Counted from the first letter of the stretch, positions 43,459 to 53,426 are shown. The stretch: 64,000 nucleotides of DNA from Chryseobacterium scophthalmum (GCF_900143185.1 NZ_FSRQ01000002.1:983217-1047216), one strand, 5' to 3'. The notes: generated by a model from the letters alone, not told the origin. Translations and numbers: made by a program.

Positions 43459-43968
43459 ATGAGCGAAACAATAGCTTTTAAACCGGAAAGTTTACAGCAG
43501 GTACACAAAATCATGGCAAGATATCCTGAAGGAAGACAAAAGTCTGCCCTTCTTCCTGTTCTACATTTAGCGCAGAAAGAATTTGGAGGATGGCTGGATG
43601 TTCCTGTAATGGATTATGTTGCTGAATTATTGAGTATTAAACCTATCGAAGTATACGAAGTAGCCACTTTTTATACCATGTTTAATATGAAGCCGGTGGG
43701 TAAATATGTTTTGGAAGTTTGCAGAACCGGACCTTGTATGGTTTGTGGAAGCGAAAAAATTCTTGACCATATCAGAACGAAATTGAACATAAAAGATGGA
43801 CAAACCACTGAAGATGGAATGTTCACTTTAAAACCAGCTGAATGTCTTGGAGCTTGCGGATACGCACCAATGATGCAGTTAGGAAAATTTTATCACGAAA
43901 ATTTAACGATAGAAAAAGTTGACGAAATCCTAGATCTTTGCAGAGAAGGACAAGTTGATTTGGGCTAA
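43459..43968 (+). CDS. nuoE: NADH-quinone oxidoreductase subunit E
   Basis: This 169-residue 24-kDa subunit has a thioredoxin-like [2Fe-2S] domain (N1a). The ligands appear as CRTGPCMVCGS and ECLGACGYAPMMQLG. YPEGRQKSALLPVLHLAQ and YEVATFYTMFNMKPVG are the conserved helical and FMN-side regions. It is part of the NADH-oxidising module with NuoF and NuoG. Confidence 0.96.
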   Translation: MSETIAFKPESLQQVHKIMARYPEGRQKSALLPVLHLAQKEFGGWLDVPVMDYVAELLSIKPIEVYEVATFYTMFNMKPVGKYVLEVCRTGPCMVCGSEKILDHIRTKLNIKDGQTTEDGMFTLKPAECLGACGYAPMMQLGKFYHENLTIEKVDEILDLCREGQVDLG

Positions 43969-44070
43969 TAGAAATTTTAAAATCTAAATTTTAGATTTTA
44001 AATTATTCACTTAACGTTTAATACTAATTAATGCAAAAAGCCAAAAGCTGATTGCAATAAGCAAATAAAA
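43969..44070. repeat. A/T-rich degenerate spacer before nuoF
   Basis: This gap has AAATCTAAATTTTAGATTTT-type units (also an imperfect palindrome) and then AGCAAATAAAA before the start. It is non-coding. Confidence 0.45.
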
Positions 44071-45426
44071 ATGAGTAAAAAACTTTTACTTAAAGACGCA
44101 CACGTAGAAGGAATACGCTACTTCGAAACTTACCGCAAACAAGGAGGTTACGGAGCAGCTGAAAAAGCCTTTAAAATGACACCCGAAGAAATCCTTGAAG
44201 AAGTAAAAGTTTCAGGTCTTCGTGGTCGTGGTGGTGCAGGTTTCCCAACAGGAATGAAGTGGAGCTTTCTGGCAAAACCTGAAGGTGTACCAAGACACTT
44301 GGTAGTAAATGCCGATGAATCTGAACCGGGAACTTTCAAAGACAGATATTTGATGGAATTCATTCCTCATCTTTTGATCGAGGGAATGTTGATTTCATCT
44401 TTCGTTTTAGGTTCAAACGTTTCTTATATCTACATCCGTGGAGAATATTCTTGGATTCCTGATATTTTAGAAGAAGCGATTGAAGAAGCTAAAGCTGCAG
44501 GATTTTTAGGTAAAAATATCTTAGGAACAGGTTTCGATTGCGAAATTTATGTTCAAAGAGGTGGTGGAGCTTATATCTGCGGTGAAGAAACTGCTTTACT
44601 TGAATCTCTTGAAGGAAAAAGAGGAAACCCAAGATTGAAACCACCCTTCCCTGCTGTAAAAGGACTTTGGGAAAGACCAACGGTTGTAAATAACGTTGAA
44701 TCTATTGCGGCAATCGTTCCGATTATCGATATTACCGGTGCAGAATATGCAAAAATCGGTGTTGGTAGATCGACTGGTACAAAATTGATTTCTGCTTGCG
44801 GAAATATCAATAAACCCGGTGTTTACGAAATCGATATGACCATCACGGTTGAAGAATTTATTTATTCTGATGAATATTGTGGTGGAATTCCAAACGGTAA
44901 AAAGCTAAAGGCTTGTATTCCTGGAGGAAGTTCAGTTCCGATCGTTCCGGCAAACTTATTATTGAAAACGGTAAACGGCGAACCAAGATATATGAATTAT
45001 GAATCTCTTGCTGATGGTGGTTTTGCTACCGGAACAATGATGGGTTCAGGAGGATTTATTGTTTTGGATGAAGACCAGTGTATCGTAGAACATACCATGA
45101 CTTTAGCGAGATTTTATAATCACGAAAGTTGCGGACAATGTACTCCTTGCCGTGAAGGAACGGGATGGATGTACAAAATTTTGAAAAAAATTGAGAAAGG
45201 AGAAGGAAAAATGGAAGACATCGATTTGCTTTGGGATATCCAGAGAAAAATTGAAGGAAACACAATTTGTCCTTTAGGTGATGCGGCAGCTTGGCCTGTT
45301 GCAGCAGCGATCCGTCATTTCAGAGATGAATTCGAGTGGCATATTAAAAACCCAGAATTGTCTCAGACACAGAATTATGGTTTGGCTCATTATGCAGATC
45401 CTATTCCGGCTGCAGCAAGTAATTAA
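44071..45426 (+). CDS. nuoF: NADH-quinone oxidoreductase subunit F
   Basis: This 451-residue NADH- and FMN-binding subunit shows the NADH loop GLRGRGGAGFPTGMKW, the FMN-side GGGAYICGEETALLESLEG, and the [4Fe-4S] N3 site ESCGQCTPCREGTGW with a later Cys in NTICPLGD. It accepts hydride from NADH and starts the electron path to quinone. It is cytoplasmic, in the peripheral arm. Confidence 0.97.
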   Translation: MSKKLLLKDAHVEGIRYFETYRKQGGYGAAEKAFKMTPEEILEEVKVSGLRGRGGAGFPTGMKWSFLAKPEGVPRHLVVNADESEPGTFKDRYLMEFIPHLLIEGMLISSFVLGSNVSYIYIRGEYSWIPDILEEAIEEAKAAGFLGKNILGTGFDCEIYVQRGGGAYICGEETALLESLEGKRGNPRLKPPFPAVKGLWERPTVVNNVESIAAIVPIIDITGAEYAKIGVGRSTGTKLISACGNINKPGVYEIDMTITVEEFIYSDEYCGGIPNGKKLKACIPGGSSVPIVPANLLLKTVNGEPRYMNYESLADGGFATGTMMGSGGFIVLDEDQCIVEHTMTLARFYNHESCGQCTPCREGTGWMYKILKKIEKGEGKMEDIDLLWDIQRKIEGNTICPLGDAAAWPVAAAIRHFRDEFEWHIKNPELSQTQNYGLAHYADPIPAAASN

Positions 45427-45440
45427 TAGAGATTGAAATT

Positions 45441-46316
45441 TTGAAGAAGTTTATTGCTGCAGGTTTATTAATCTCAAATTTTGTTTTCGCACAAAATACT
45501 AAGATTGATACTTTAGAAGAAAGACATAATGATGAATCGCTTCTAACATCTTACGAAAAACCAGAACCTCTAACTAAAAAAGGTCAGATGTTCGTTTTTT
45601 GGGGTTGGAACAGAGCAGGATTTAGTAATTCTGATATCAGATTTAAAGGAAATGGTTACGATTTTACATTAAATAATGTTGTAGCACATGACAGACCTTC
45701 AGAATTAAGTTGGGCATATATCGATCCGGGACAGATCTCTGCGCCACAGTTTAATTTTAGATTAGGATATTTTATTAAAGATAATTTAGCATTGGTAATT
45801 GCTCAAGATCACATGAAATATGTGATGGACCAAGAGCAGACTGTTGATTTTAATGGAAATATTTCAGATCCGAAATATGCGGCAATGGTTAAGAATGGGC
45901 AAGTTGATTTAACAGATCAGGAATTCCTGACTTTTGAACATACAGACGGACTTAATTATGTAAATGCAGGTCTTGAGAAATATAAAAGCTTATTAAATAA
46001 AAAGAATTTTGATATTTCATGGGCTTATGGAGGTGGAGTCGGAGTTTTATTTCCGAAATCTAATGTAAAATTATTCGGAAACGAAAGAAGTGATAGGTTT
46101 CACGTAGCAGGATTTGGGTTGGATGCAAGAACCAACATCAATTTTGTTTTTTGGAATCGTATTATGGCAAGAGTTGAAGGGAAATTCGGTTACATTAATA
46201 TGCCGGATATTAAAACAACTCTTAATAATAAACCTGATAAAGCCAGTCAGGATTTTGTATTCTACCAGATTAATTTCGGGATCGGATATACATTTAATAC
46301 AAGAAAATATAAATAA
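45441..46316 (+). CDS. Outer-membrane-type protein between nuoF and nuoG
   Basis: This 291-residue protein starts at TTG 45441 with a signal peptide (cleavage near FVFAQ). The mature part has amphipathic beta-strands (GQMFVFWGWNRAGFSNSDIRFKG, FNFRLGYFIKDNLALVIAQDHM, FVFYQINFGIGYTFNTRKYK), as in small outer-membrane barrels. It is not a complex I subunit. It sits 14 bases after nuoF and 22 bases before nuoG, so it is co-transcribed. Why an outer membrane protein is inside the operon is unknown. Confidence 0.8.
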   Translation: MKKFIAAGLLISNFVFAQNTKIDTLEERHNDESLLTSYEKPEPLTKKGQMFVFWGWNRAGFSNSDIRFKGNGYDFTLNNVVAHDRPSELSWAYIDPGQISAPQFNFRLGYFIKDNLALVIAQDHMKYVMDQEQTVDFNGNISDPKYAAMVKNGQVDLTDQEFLTFEHTDGLNYVNAGLEKYKSLLNKKNFDISWAYGGGVGVLFPKSNVKLFGNERSDRFHVAGFGLDARTNINFVFWNRIMARVEGKFGYINMPDIKTTLNNKPDKASQDFVFYQINFGIGYTFNTRKYK

Positions 46317-46338
46317 AGCATTTGCTTAAAATATAATT

Positions 46339-47337
46339 ATGAGCGAAGAGGTTAAAAAATTCAAAATAACGATAGACGGACAAACTGCTGAAGTTTTGCC
46401 CGGGACTTCTATTTTGGAAGCTGCAAGACAAATCGGTGGAAAATCTGTTCCTCCAGCAATGTGTTACTACAGCAAATTGGAAACCAGTGGTGGAAGATGT
46501 AGAACATGTTTGGTAGAAGTTTCTAAAGGTTCAGAAGCAGATCCGCGTCCTATGCCAAAGTTGGTAGCAAGTTGCAGAACCAATGTGATGGACGGAATGG
46601 AAGTAAAAAACCTTTCTTCTGAAAAAGCTCAGGAAGGTAGAAAAGCGGTTACTGAATTCTTGTTGGTGAATCACCCGTTAGATTGCCCGGTTTGTGATCA
46701 GGCAGGAGAATGTCACCTTCAGGATCTAGGTTACGAGCACGGAAATCTTGAAACCAGAACAGAATTTGAAAGAAATACTTACGAAGCAGACGATTTAGGT
46801 CCACATATCAAATTGAATATGAACCGTTGTATCTTGTGTGCAAGATGCGTTTTGGCGGCAAATCAATTGACAGGTGAACGTGAGCACGGAATTCTTTTCA
46901 GAGGAGATCATGCTGAAATTTCTACCTATTTAAATAAAGCTTTAGATAATGATTTCATCGGAAACGTGATCGACGTGTGTCCGGTTGGAGCATTAACCGA
47001 CAGAACAGCTCGTTTTGCAAGCAGAGTTTGGTTTACAAAGCCAATGAATGGTTCTTGCAAATGCGATAAGTGTTCTGGAAAAGCAACAGTTTACTTGAAA
47101 GGTGACGAAGTTGTAAGAGTAACTGCTAGAAAAGATCAGTGGGGAGAAGTTGAAGAATTTATCTGTGATACTTGTCGTTTCGAAAGAAAATCTCTTTCAG
47201 ACTGGAACATTGAAGGACCAAGACACATCGACAGACATTCAGTTATTTCATTAAACCATTACGAGAAGCCTAAAGACGAATTAAGAGTTTTAGACAATCC
47301 AATGGCTAAAGAAATCAGCGAAAAAGACGAAATATAA
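46339..47337 (+). CDS. nuoG: NADH-quinone oxidoreductase subunit G, short form
   Basis: This 332-residue NuoG has the N-terminal [2Fe-2S] ferredoxin domain (CYYSKLETSGGRCRTCLVE), the His-containing N5 region (CPVCDQAGECHLQDLGYEHG), the N4 ligands (RCILCARC ... CPVGALT) and the start of the molybdopterin-type 4Fe-4S domain (CKCDKCSGKATV ... CDTCRFE). The large C-terminal catalytic-like domain of the 900-residue E. coli protein is absent. Electron transfer clusters are therefore kept while the inert part is lost, as known in Bacteroidota. Confidence 0.95.
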   Translation: MSEEVKKFKITIDGQTAEVLPGTSILEAARQIGGKSVPPAMCYYSKLETSGGRCRTCLVEVSKGSEADPRPMPKLVASCRTNVMDGMEVKNLSSEKAQEGRKAVTEFLLVNHPLDCPVCDQAGECHLQDLGYEHGNLETRTEFERNTYEADDLGPHIKLNMNRCILCARCVLAANQLTGEREHGILFRGDHAEISTYLNKALDNDFIGNVIDVCPVGALTDRTARFASRVWFTKPMNGSCKCDKCSGKATVYLKGDEVVRVTARKDQWGEVEEFICDTCRFERKSLSDWNIEGPRHIDRHSVISLNHYEKPKDELRVLDNPMAKEISEKDEI

Positions 47338-47427
47338 AAATTTGAAAATTTATTTAATTTGAAAATTTGAAAATCGGGATTATTTTAAATCTCAAATTTC
47401 AAATCTCAAATTTCAAACAATAAAACA
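47338..47427. repeat. Degenerate ATCTCAAATTTC spacer before nuoH
   Basis: TTTGAAAATTT-type and AAATCTCAAATTTC units fill the gap, close in form to the spacer before nuoD. Confidence 0.6.
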
Positions 47428-48492
47428 ATGGATTTAATTACATTTAAATTAATACTTGTACTTGCACTTTTCCTGCTTTCATTAACGATTGCAGCCTATT
47501 CAACCTGGGCAGAAAGAAAAGTTGCAGCCATTATGCAGGACAGAATCGGGCCAAACAGATCAGGACCTTTCGGTTTGCTGCAGCCTCTTGCAGATGGTGG
47601 TAAATTTTTCTTTAAAGAAGACTTTACTCCTGCCAATGCAGAAAAATTCCTTTTCGTATTGGGACCTGCGTTGGTGATGTTTATTTCATTAATTACCGGA
47701 GCGGTTATTCCTTGGGGAAAAACGTTAAACTTAGGCGGAGTTTCTTATGATTTACAAGTTGCTAACATTGATGTTGGTGTACTTTTCATCATCGGAATGG
47801 CTTCTATCGGAGTTTACGGAATTATGATCGGAGGTTGGGCTTCCAACAACAAGTATTCATTATTAGGTGCAATCCGTGCTTCTTCGCAGATGATTTCTTA
47901 CGAATTGGCGATGGGTCTTGCATTACTTTCTATCATTATGATGACAGGAAGTTTAGATTTAAAAGTAATTACTGAAAATCAAACTGAAGGAAAACTTTGG
48001 GGAATTATCCCTATCGGTTCTGGGATGAACTGGAATATTTTTTACCAACCATTAGCATTCTTAATTTTCTTTGTGGCAGCTTTGGCAGAAACCAACCGTC
48101 ACCCTTTCGATTTACCTGAATGTGAATCTGAATTGGTAACAGGTTATACTACCGAATATTCTTCAATGAAATTAGGTTTATACATGTTTGGTGAATACGT
48201 GAATATGTTTATTTCTAATGCATTCATGGTAGTTCTTTTCTTCGGAGGGTACAACTATCCGGGAATTGACTGGGTTACTGAAAACTGGGGAGAAAATGTA
48301 GCAGGTATTTTGAGTATCGTAGCATTTTTATCTAAAACGGTAATCGGAATTTTGATCTTTATGTGGATCAGATGGACGCTTCCAAGATTCAGATACGATC
48401 AATTGATGCATTTAGGATGGAAAACTTTAATTCCATTGGCATTAGTCAACTTAATGATTACAGGAGCTGTGATTTTAGCTTTTGGAAATTAA
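47428..48492 (+). CDS. nuoH: NADH-quinone oxidoreductase subunit H
   Basis: This 354-residue integral subunit has about eight helices. It holds the entry of the quinone cavity: WAERKVAAIMQDRIGPNRSGPFGLLQPLADGGKFFFKEDF, RASSQMISYELAMGLAL and AETNRHPFDLPECESELVTGY, all family signatures. It links the peripheral arm to the membrane arm. Confidence 0.97.
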   Translation: MDLITFKLILVLALFLLSLTIAAYSTWAERKVAAIMQDRIGPNRSGPFGLLQPLADGGKFFFKEDFTPANAEKFLFVLGPALVMFISLITGAVIPWGKTLNLGGVSYDLQVANIDVGVLFIIGMASIGVYGIMIGGWASNNKYSLLGAIRASSQMISYELAMGLALLSIIMMTGSLDLKVITENQTEGKLWGIIPIGSGMNWNIFYQPLAFLIFFVAALAETNRHPFDLPECESELVTGYTTEYSSMKLGLYMFGEYVNMFISNAFMVVLFFGGYNYPGIDWVTENWGENVAGILSIVAFLSKTVIGILIFMWIRWTLPRFRYDQLMHLGWKTLIPLALVNLMITGAVILAFGN

Positions 48493-48628
48493 GAAAAGAA
48501 TTTGAAAATTTGATAATGAGAGAATTTAAAAATTAACATTATCATTTTAAAATAAAATAGTAAATAATTAAGATAACAGACAAGATTAGTCTAAAATCTA
48601 ATGTCTAACATCTAATATCTATAATTAA
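48493..48628. repeat. Degenerate spacer before nuoI
   Basis: This A/T-rich gap has CTAAAATCTAATGTCTAACATCTAATATCT units near its 3' end, a more diverged version of the ATCTAAA spacers. Confidence 0.5.
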
Positions 48629-49186
48629 ATGAAACTTACAAACAGATCAAAAGTTGTTTCAAATAAAGAGATGACCTTTTCTGAGAAAATCTACTTACCG
48701 GCGATTTTCAAAGGAATGGGGATTACTTTTAAGCATGCTGTGAGAACCGTTGTAAAACGTGCTCCCAATGTTTATTCTTATCCGGAAGTACAAAAGCCTA
48801 GAGCTGATATCTGGAGAGGTCAACATGTTTTGAAAAGAGATGAAGAAGGCAGAGAAAGATGTACAGCTTGTGGATTGTGCGCAGTAGCATGTCCTGCAGA
48901 AGCGATCACAATGACTGCTGCTGAAAGAACCAGAGAAGAAAAAGATCTTTACAGAGAAGAAAAATATGCATCGGTATATGAAATCAATATGCTGAGATGT
49001 ATTTTCTGCGGTATGTGTGAAGAAGCTTGTCCGAAATCTGCAATTTATCTTACAGACAGATTGGTTGATGTTGAGACCAACAGAGGATCTTTCATTTACG
49101 GTAAAGATAAATTAGTTGAAAAAATAAATGAAAGGATTGATATCACAGAAAGACAATCCGAGAAACAAAAAAATGCGGTAAAATAA
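48629..49186 (+). CDS. nuoI: NADH-quinone oxidoreductase subunit I
   Basis: This 185-residue ferredoxin-like subunit carries clusters N6a and N6b: CTACGLCAVACPAEAI and CIFCGMCEEACPKSAI. The N-terminal amphipathic part (FKGMGITFKHAVR) docks on the membrane. The stop overlaps the nuoJ start by one base (TAATG). Confidence 0.97.
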   Translation: MKLTNRSKVVSNKEMTFSEKIYLPAIFKGMGITFKHAVRTVVKRAPNVYSYPEVQKPRADIWRGQHVLKRDEEGRERCTACGLCAVACPAEAITMTAAERTREEKDLYREEKYASVYEINMLRCIFCGMCEEACPKSAIYLTDRLVDVETNRGSFIYGKDKLVEKINERIDITERQSEKQKNAVK

Positions 49187-49683
49187 TGGATCAGTTTTTA
49201 TTTTTCTTGGTGGCGTTTTTAGCAGTGGCAAGTGCGGTTTACTTCGTGTTTGCAAAAAATCCTTTATATGCTATTTTGTCATTAATTGTTACAATGTTTT
49301 CTATTGCGGGTATGTATATTCTTCTGAATGCACAATTCCTTGCAATCATCCAGATCATCGTTTACGCAGGTGCTATCATGGTACTTTTCCTTTATATCTT
49401 AATGATGCTTAACCTTAATAAGCAAGACGAAAGTAAGAAGAACAATACTTTAAAGTTTGTTGGAGTTTTTACAGCAGGTCTTCTTTTGATTGGTGTTTTA
49501 GGAGTTTTCAGAGGAGTACAGGATAATCATGTAGTGGTTGAGAACGTAGATAAAGGGGTAGGTCTTACAAAGAACCTGGGAAGACTTTTATTTAATGAAT
49601 ATGTTTTGCCGTTTGAGCTTGCTTCCATCCTGATTTTGGCAGGTATTGTAGGTGCGGTACTAATCGGTAAAAAAGATTTATAA
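49186..49683 (+). CDS. nuoJ: NADH-quinone oxidoreductase subunit J
   Basis: This 165-residue membrane subunit has five helices, with NPLYAILSLIVTMFSIAGMYILLNAQFLAIIQIIVYAGAIMVLFLYILMMLN as the conserved block containing the pi-bulge helix. It is coupled to nuoI by overlap, and nuoK follows after 4 bases. Confidence 0.95.
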   Translation: MDQFLFFLVAFLAVASAVYFVFAKNPLYAILSLIVTMFSIAGMYILLNAQFLAIIQIIVYAGAIMVLFLYILMMLNLNKQDESKKNNTLKFVGVFTAGLLLIGVLGVFRGVQDNHVVVENVDKGVGLTKNLGRLLFNEYVLPFELASILILAGIVGAVLIGKKDL

Positions 49684-49687
49684 AATT

Positions 49688-50017
49688 ATGGGAGAAGTAA
49701 ATACATTTATGCAAAGCATCCCTCTGGAATATTTCATCACTCTTTGTTCAGTTTTGTTCTGTCTTGGAGTTTGTGGGGTATTGCTTAGAAAAAATGCGAT
49801 TGTAATTTTAGGTTGTGTAGAGCTTATGCTTAATTCTGTAAACCTTTTATTGGCTGCATTTGCGGCGTACAACGGGAACAGCGACGGACAGCTTTTGGTA
49901 TTCTTCATCATGGTAGTTGCAGCAGCCGAAGTAGCGGTTGGTTTGGCAATTATTGCGATGTTATATAGAAACACCCGTTCTGTAGATGTAGGTATATTTA
50001 ATAAATTAAAAGGATAA
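49688..50017 (+). CDS. nuoK: NADH-quinone oxidoreductase subunit K
   Basis: This 109-residue MrpC-like subunit has three helices with two conserved buried Glu residues (VELMLNSVNLLLAAF and VAAAEVAVGLAIIAML), part of the proton path. The length fits the family. Confidence 0.96.
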   Translation: MGEVNTFMQSIPLEYFITLCSVLFCLGVCGVLLRKNAIVILGCVELMLNSVNLLLAAFAAYNGNSDGQLLVFFIMVVAAAEVAVGLAIIAMLYRNTRSVDVGIFNKLKG

Positions 50018-50019
50018 GA

Positions 50020-51933
50020 ATGGAGAATTTAATATATGCAATAGTACTTTTACCACTTATAGGCTTTCTTATCAACGGACTTTTCGGGAAAAATCTTCCA
50101 AAGATTGTAGTCGGAAGTTTGGCAACAGCTGCAGTTTTTGCATCTTTTTGTATTGCGGTAAGCTTATTTTTAAAATTTGACTCTGAAAGTCCGGCGGTTG
50201 TCGTAAAAGCATTCGAATGGTTCAGAGTAAATGGAATTCAAATCAACTTCGGTTTCCAGATTGATCAGCTTTCATTAATGATGGTAATGATTATCACAGG
50301 GATCGGGTCTTTAATTCACCTGTATTCTATCGGATACATGAGCCACGATAAAGGTTTCTATAAGTTTTTTACTTATTTAAATCTTTTCATCTTCTCGATG
50401 TTACTTTTGGTAATGGGAAGCAACTATATGATTTTATTCATCGGTTGGGAGGGTGTAGGTCTTTGTTCTTATTTATTGATCGGATTCTGGTATACCAACG
50501 AAGAATACGGTAAAGCAGCAAGAAAAGCTTTCATCATGAACAGAATTGGTGACCTTGGTTTATTGATCGGTATTTTCATGATTGCGTCTCAGACCAATTC
50601 TGTAGATTATATTTCAGTAGCACAAAATGCTTCTAAATTTGAATTAGACGGAACAATTATCATCTTTATCACAGCCAGTTTATTTATTGGTGCTGTTGGT
50701 AAATCTGCTCAGGTTCCTTTATATACTTGGTTACCCGATGCGATGGCAGGTCCAACTCCTGTTTCTGCATTGATTCACGCAGCAACGATGGTTACTGCAG
50801 GTATTTATTTGGTGGTAAGATCAAATTTCTTATTCACTTTAGCTCCAACTGTTCAGGGCGGAATTTTATTGATTGGATTCTTAACGGCAGCTTTGGCTGG
50901 TTTCTACGCACTGCGTCAGAACGATATCAAAAAAGTTTTGGCATATTCTACAGTTTCACAGCTTGGTTTCATGTTCATCGCTTTAGGTTTGGGAGCTTAT
51001 TCTACAGCAATGTTCCACGTAATGACACACGCTTTCTTCAAAGCATTGTTATTCTTGGGAGCGGGTTCTGTAATTCACGCAATGAGCAACGAACAGGATA
51101 TGCGTTTTATGGGCGGACTTAAAAAAGTAATCCCAATCACGCACATTACATTCCTTATCGGAACATTAGCGATTTCAGGTTTCCCTTTACTTTCAGGGAT
51201 GATCTCTAAAGACGAAATTTTGGTTGCAGCATTTGCTAAAAACCCTATTTACTGGGTAATGTTATTCATTTTAGCAGCAACAACCGCAGCATATATGTTC
51301 AGACTGTATTATTTGACTTTCCACGGAGAGTTCAGAGGTACAGAAGAGCAGAAACACCATTTACACGAAAGCCCAATGAACATGACATTACCATTGATTG
51401 TTTTGGCGATACTTTCAGTAATCGGAGGTTTTATTAATTTACCACACTTTATCGGTCACGGTCATTATGCTAAATTAATGGAATGGCTGAAACCGGTATT
51501 GACACCGGAAAGCTTTAAGCAAATGGAAATGACTCTTTCGGGAGTTGATTTTAATACAGAAATGATTCTTTTGGGAGCAACCATCTTAATGTTCTTTACG
51601 GTTTGGTTCATTGTGAAAAACATGTATGTGAACAAAAAGAAAATGGCTCTTGCCGAAGAAGAATATACAGGCTGGGAAAAACTTTCTGCTAAAAAGTTAT
51701 ATGTTGATGAGCTTTACAATGCATTAATTGTAAAAACTTTTGAAGGACTTGGACGTGGCGGAAAAATGTTTGACAAAGGCGTTTTAGACCGTTTTGTAGA
51801 CTACATAGGTGAAGGTGCTGAAGACAGCGGAAAATCTATGAAGCGTATTCAAAACGGAAATGTTGAGAACTATGTTCTTATCATGACTTTGGCTGTGGGA
51901 ATTATACTGATTGTTAACTTTATATTACAATAA
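50020..51933 (+). CDS. nuoL: NADH-quinone oxidoreductase subunit L
   Basis: This 637-residue antiporter-like subunit is at the far end of the membrane arm. It has GWEGVGLCSYLLIGFWY, PLYTWLPDAMAGPTPVSALIHAATMVTAGIYL, a Lys-containing broken helix and a long C-terminal lateral segment. It is one of the three main proton channels. The stop overlaps the nuoM start by one base. Confidence 0.97.
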   Translation: MENLIYAIVLLPLIGFLINGLFGKNLPKIVVGSLATAAVFASFCIAVSLFLKFDSESPAVVVKAFEWFRVNGIQINFGFQIDQLSLMMVMIITGIGSLIHLYSIGYMSHDKGFYKFFTYLNLFIFSMLLLVMGSNYMILFIGWEGVGLCSYLLIGFWYTNEEYGKAARKAFIMNRIGDLGLLIGIFMIASQTNSVDYISVAQNASKFELDGTIIIFITASLFIGAVGKSAQVPLYTWLPDAMAGPTPVSALIHAATMVTAGIYLVVRSNFLFTLAPTVQGGILLIGFLTAALAGFYALRQNDIKKVLAYSTVSQLGFMFIALGLGAYSTAMFHVMTHAFFKALLFLGAGSVIHAMSNEQDMRFMGGLKKVIPITHITFLIGTLAISGFPLLSGMISKDEILVAAFAKNPIYWVMLFILAATTAAYMFRLYYLTFHGEFRGTEEQKHHLHESPMNMTLPLIVLAILSVIGGFINLPHFIGHGHYAKLMEWLKPVLTPESFKQMEMTLSGVDFNTEMILLGATILMFFTVWFIVKNMYVNKKKMALAEEEYTGWEKLSAKKLYVDELYNALIVKTFEGLGRGGKMFDKGVLDRFVDYIGEGAEDSGKSMKRIQNGNVENYVLIMTLAVGIILIVNFILQ

Positions 51934-53426
51934 TGTCTTATTTACTATTAACATTATTACTTTTACCTCTTGTAGGTTCGGGATTAACCTTTGCATGGAA
52001 GAACGCTTTCAGCAAATATTTGGCGCTGGGAATTGCTTTGATTCAGATGTTGCTTACATTTTACATCCTTTCGGATTTTGATTTTAATCTGACTGTAGAT
52101 AGTTCGCTGCAATATGAGATTACTTATCCTTGGTCACAATTTATTAAAAGTACTCTTCATTTCGGAATTGACGGAATGAGTTTGCTTCTTTTATTACTGA
52201 CCAATATTCTTTCGCCTCTAATTATTTTATCATCATTTAACGAAAACGTAAGCTACAAAAACTCGTTTTACGGACTTATTTTGCTGATGCAGTTTGGTCT
52301 TGTAGGAGTATTTACAGCTTTAGACGGTTTGTTATTCTATATTTTCTGGGAAGTAACGCTTATTCCGATCTGGTTTATTGCTGCTCTTTGGGGACAGGAA
52401 AACAAAAGAATGGAATTCACTACAAAATTCTTCGTATATACATTCGTAGGATCTTTGTTTATGTTGGCTGGTTTAATCTATGTTTACACGCATTCAGCAT
52501 CTTTCGCTCTTACAGATTTGTATAATGCAGATTTGGGTGAAACGCAGCAGATTGTTGTATTCTGGTTTATCTTCTTTGCTTTTGCAGTGAAGCTTCCGGT
52601 TTTCCCTTTCCACACTTGGCAACCGGATACGTATACTTATTCTCCAACTCAGGGATCAATGCTTTTATCAGGAATTATGCTGAAAATGGCGATCTATGGA
52701 GTAATCAGATATTTATTACCAATTACACCGACTGCTATTTTCGGAATTTCAGGACAGATTGTAATCATCCTTGCAATTATCGGAATTGTTCACGGAGCTT
52801 TAATTGCGATCATCCAAACAGATATGAAGAGAATCATTGCCTATTCTTCTTTCTCGCACGTTGGATTAATGGTTGCAGGTATTTTCTCTTCAGCGGTTCT
52901 TACTTTAAGAGGAACTTTAACGATTGAAGGAGCTGAAGGAGCTTTGGTTCAGACTTTTGCTCACGGTATCAACGTTGCAGGTTTGTTCTATTGTGCAGAT
53001 ATTTTATACAAAAGATTCAAAACAAGAGACATCAGACAAATGGGAGGTTTGGCAAAAGTAGCGCCTAAGTTTGCGGTATTGTTCTTACTGATCATTTTAG
53101 GTTCAATGGGAGTTCCGTTGACGAATGGTTTCATTGGTGAATTTATCCTTATTAAATCTATCTTTGATTTTAATGTATTGGCTTCAATCATTGCTGGTTT
53201 AACCATCATTCTTTGTGCGGTTTATCTATTGAGATTTTACGGTAAAGCAATGTTTGGTGAAGGTAATGCTGCAGTTTTGAGCACAGCGAAAGATTTATCG
53301 GCAGTTGAATTTTCAGTATTGGCAAGTATTGCAGTATTTGTGATCTTGTTAGGAATTTTCCCTCAACCGATTATTGATATGGTGGGAAGTTCATTGAAGT
53401 TTGTGTATTCATCGATGATCAATTAA
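51933..53426 (+). CDS. nuoM: NADH-quinone oxidoreductase subunit M
   Basis: This 497-residue antiporter-like subunit has FHFGIDGMSLLLLLLT, FYIFWEVTLIPIWFIAALWGQENKR, FPFHTWQPDTYTYSPTQGSMLLSGIMLKMAIYGVIRY and KRIIAYSSFSHVGL. It is the middle proton-pumping subunit of the membrane arm. The start codon shares a base with the nuoL stop. Confidence 0.97.
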   Translation: MSYLLLTLLLLPLVGSGLTFAWKNAFSKYLALGIALIQMLLTFYILSDFDFNLTVDSSLQYEITYPWSQFIKSTLHFGIDGMSLLLLLLTNILSPLIILSSFNENVSYKNSFYGLILLMQFGLVGVFTALDGLLFYIFWEVTLIPIWFIAALWGQENKRMEFTTKFFVYTFVGSLFMLAGLIYVYTHSASFALTDLYNADLGETQQIVVFWFIFFAFAVKLPVFPFHTWQPDTYTYSPTQGSMLLSGIMLKMAIYGVIRYLLPITPTAIFGISGQIVIILAIIGIVHGALIAIIQTDMKRIIAYSSFSHVGLMVAGIFSSAVLTLRGTLTIEGAEGALVQTFAHGINVAGLFYCADILYKRFKTRDIRQMGGLAKVAPKFAVLFLLIILGSMGVPLTNGFIGEFILIKSIFDFNVLASIIAGLTIILCAVYLLRFYGKAMFGEGNAAVLSTAKDLSAVEFSVLASIAVFVILLGIFPQPIIDMVGSSLKFVYSSMIN

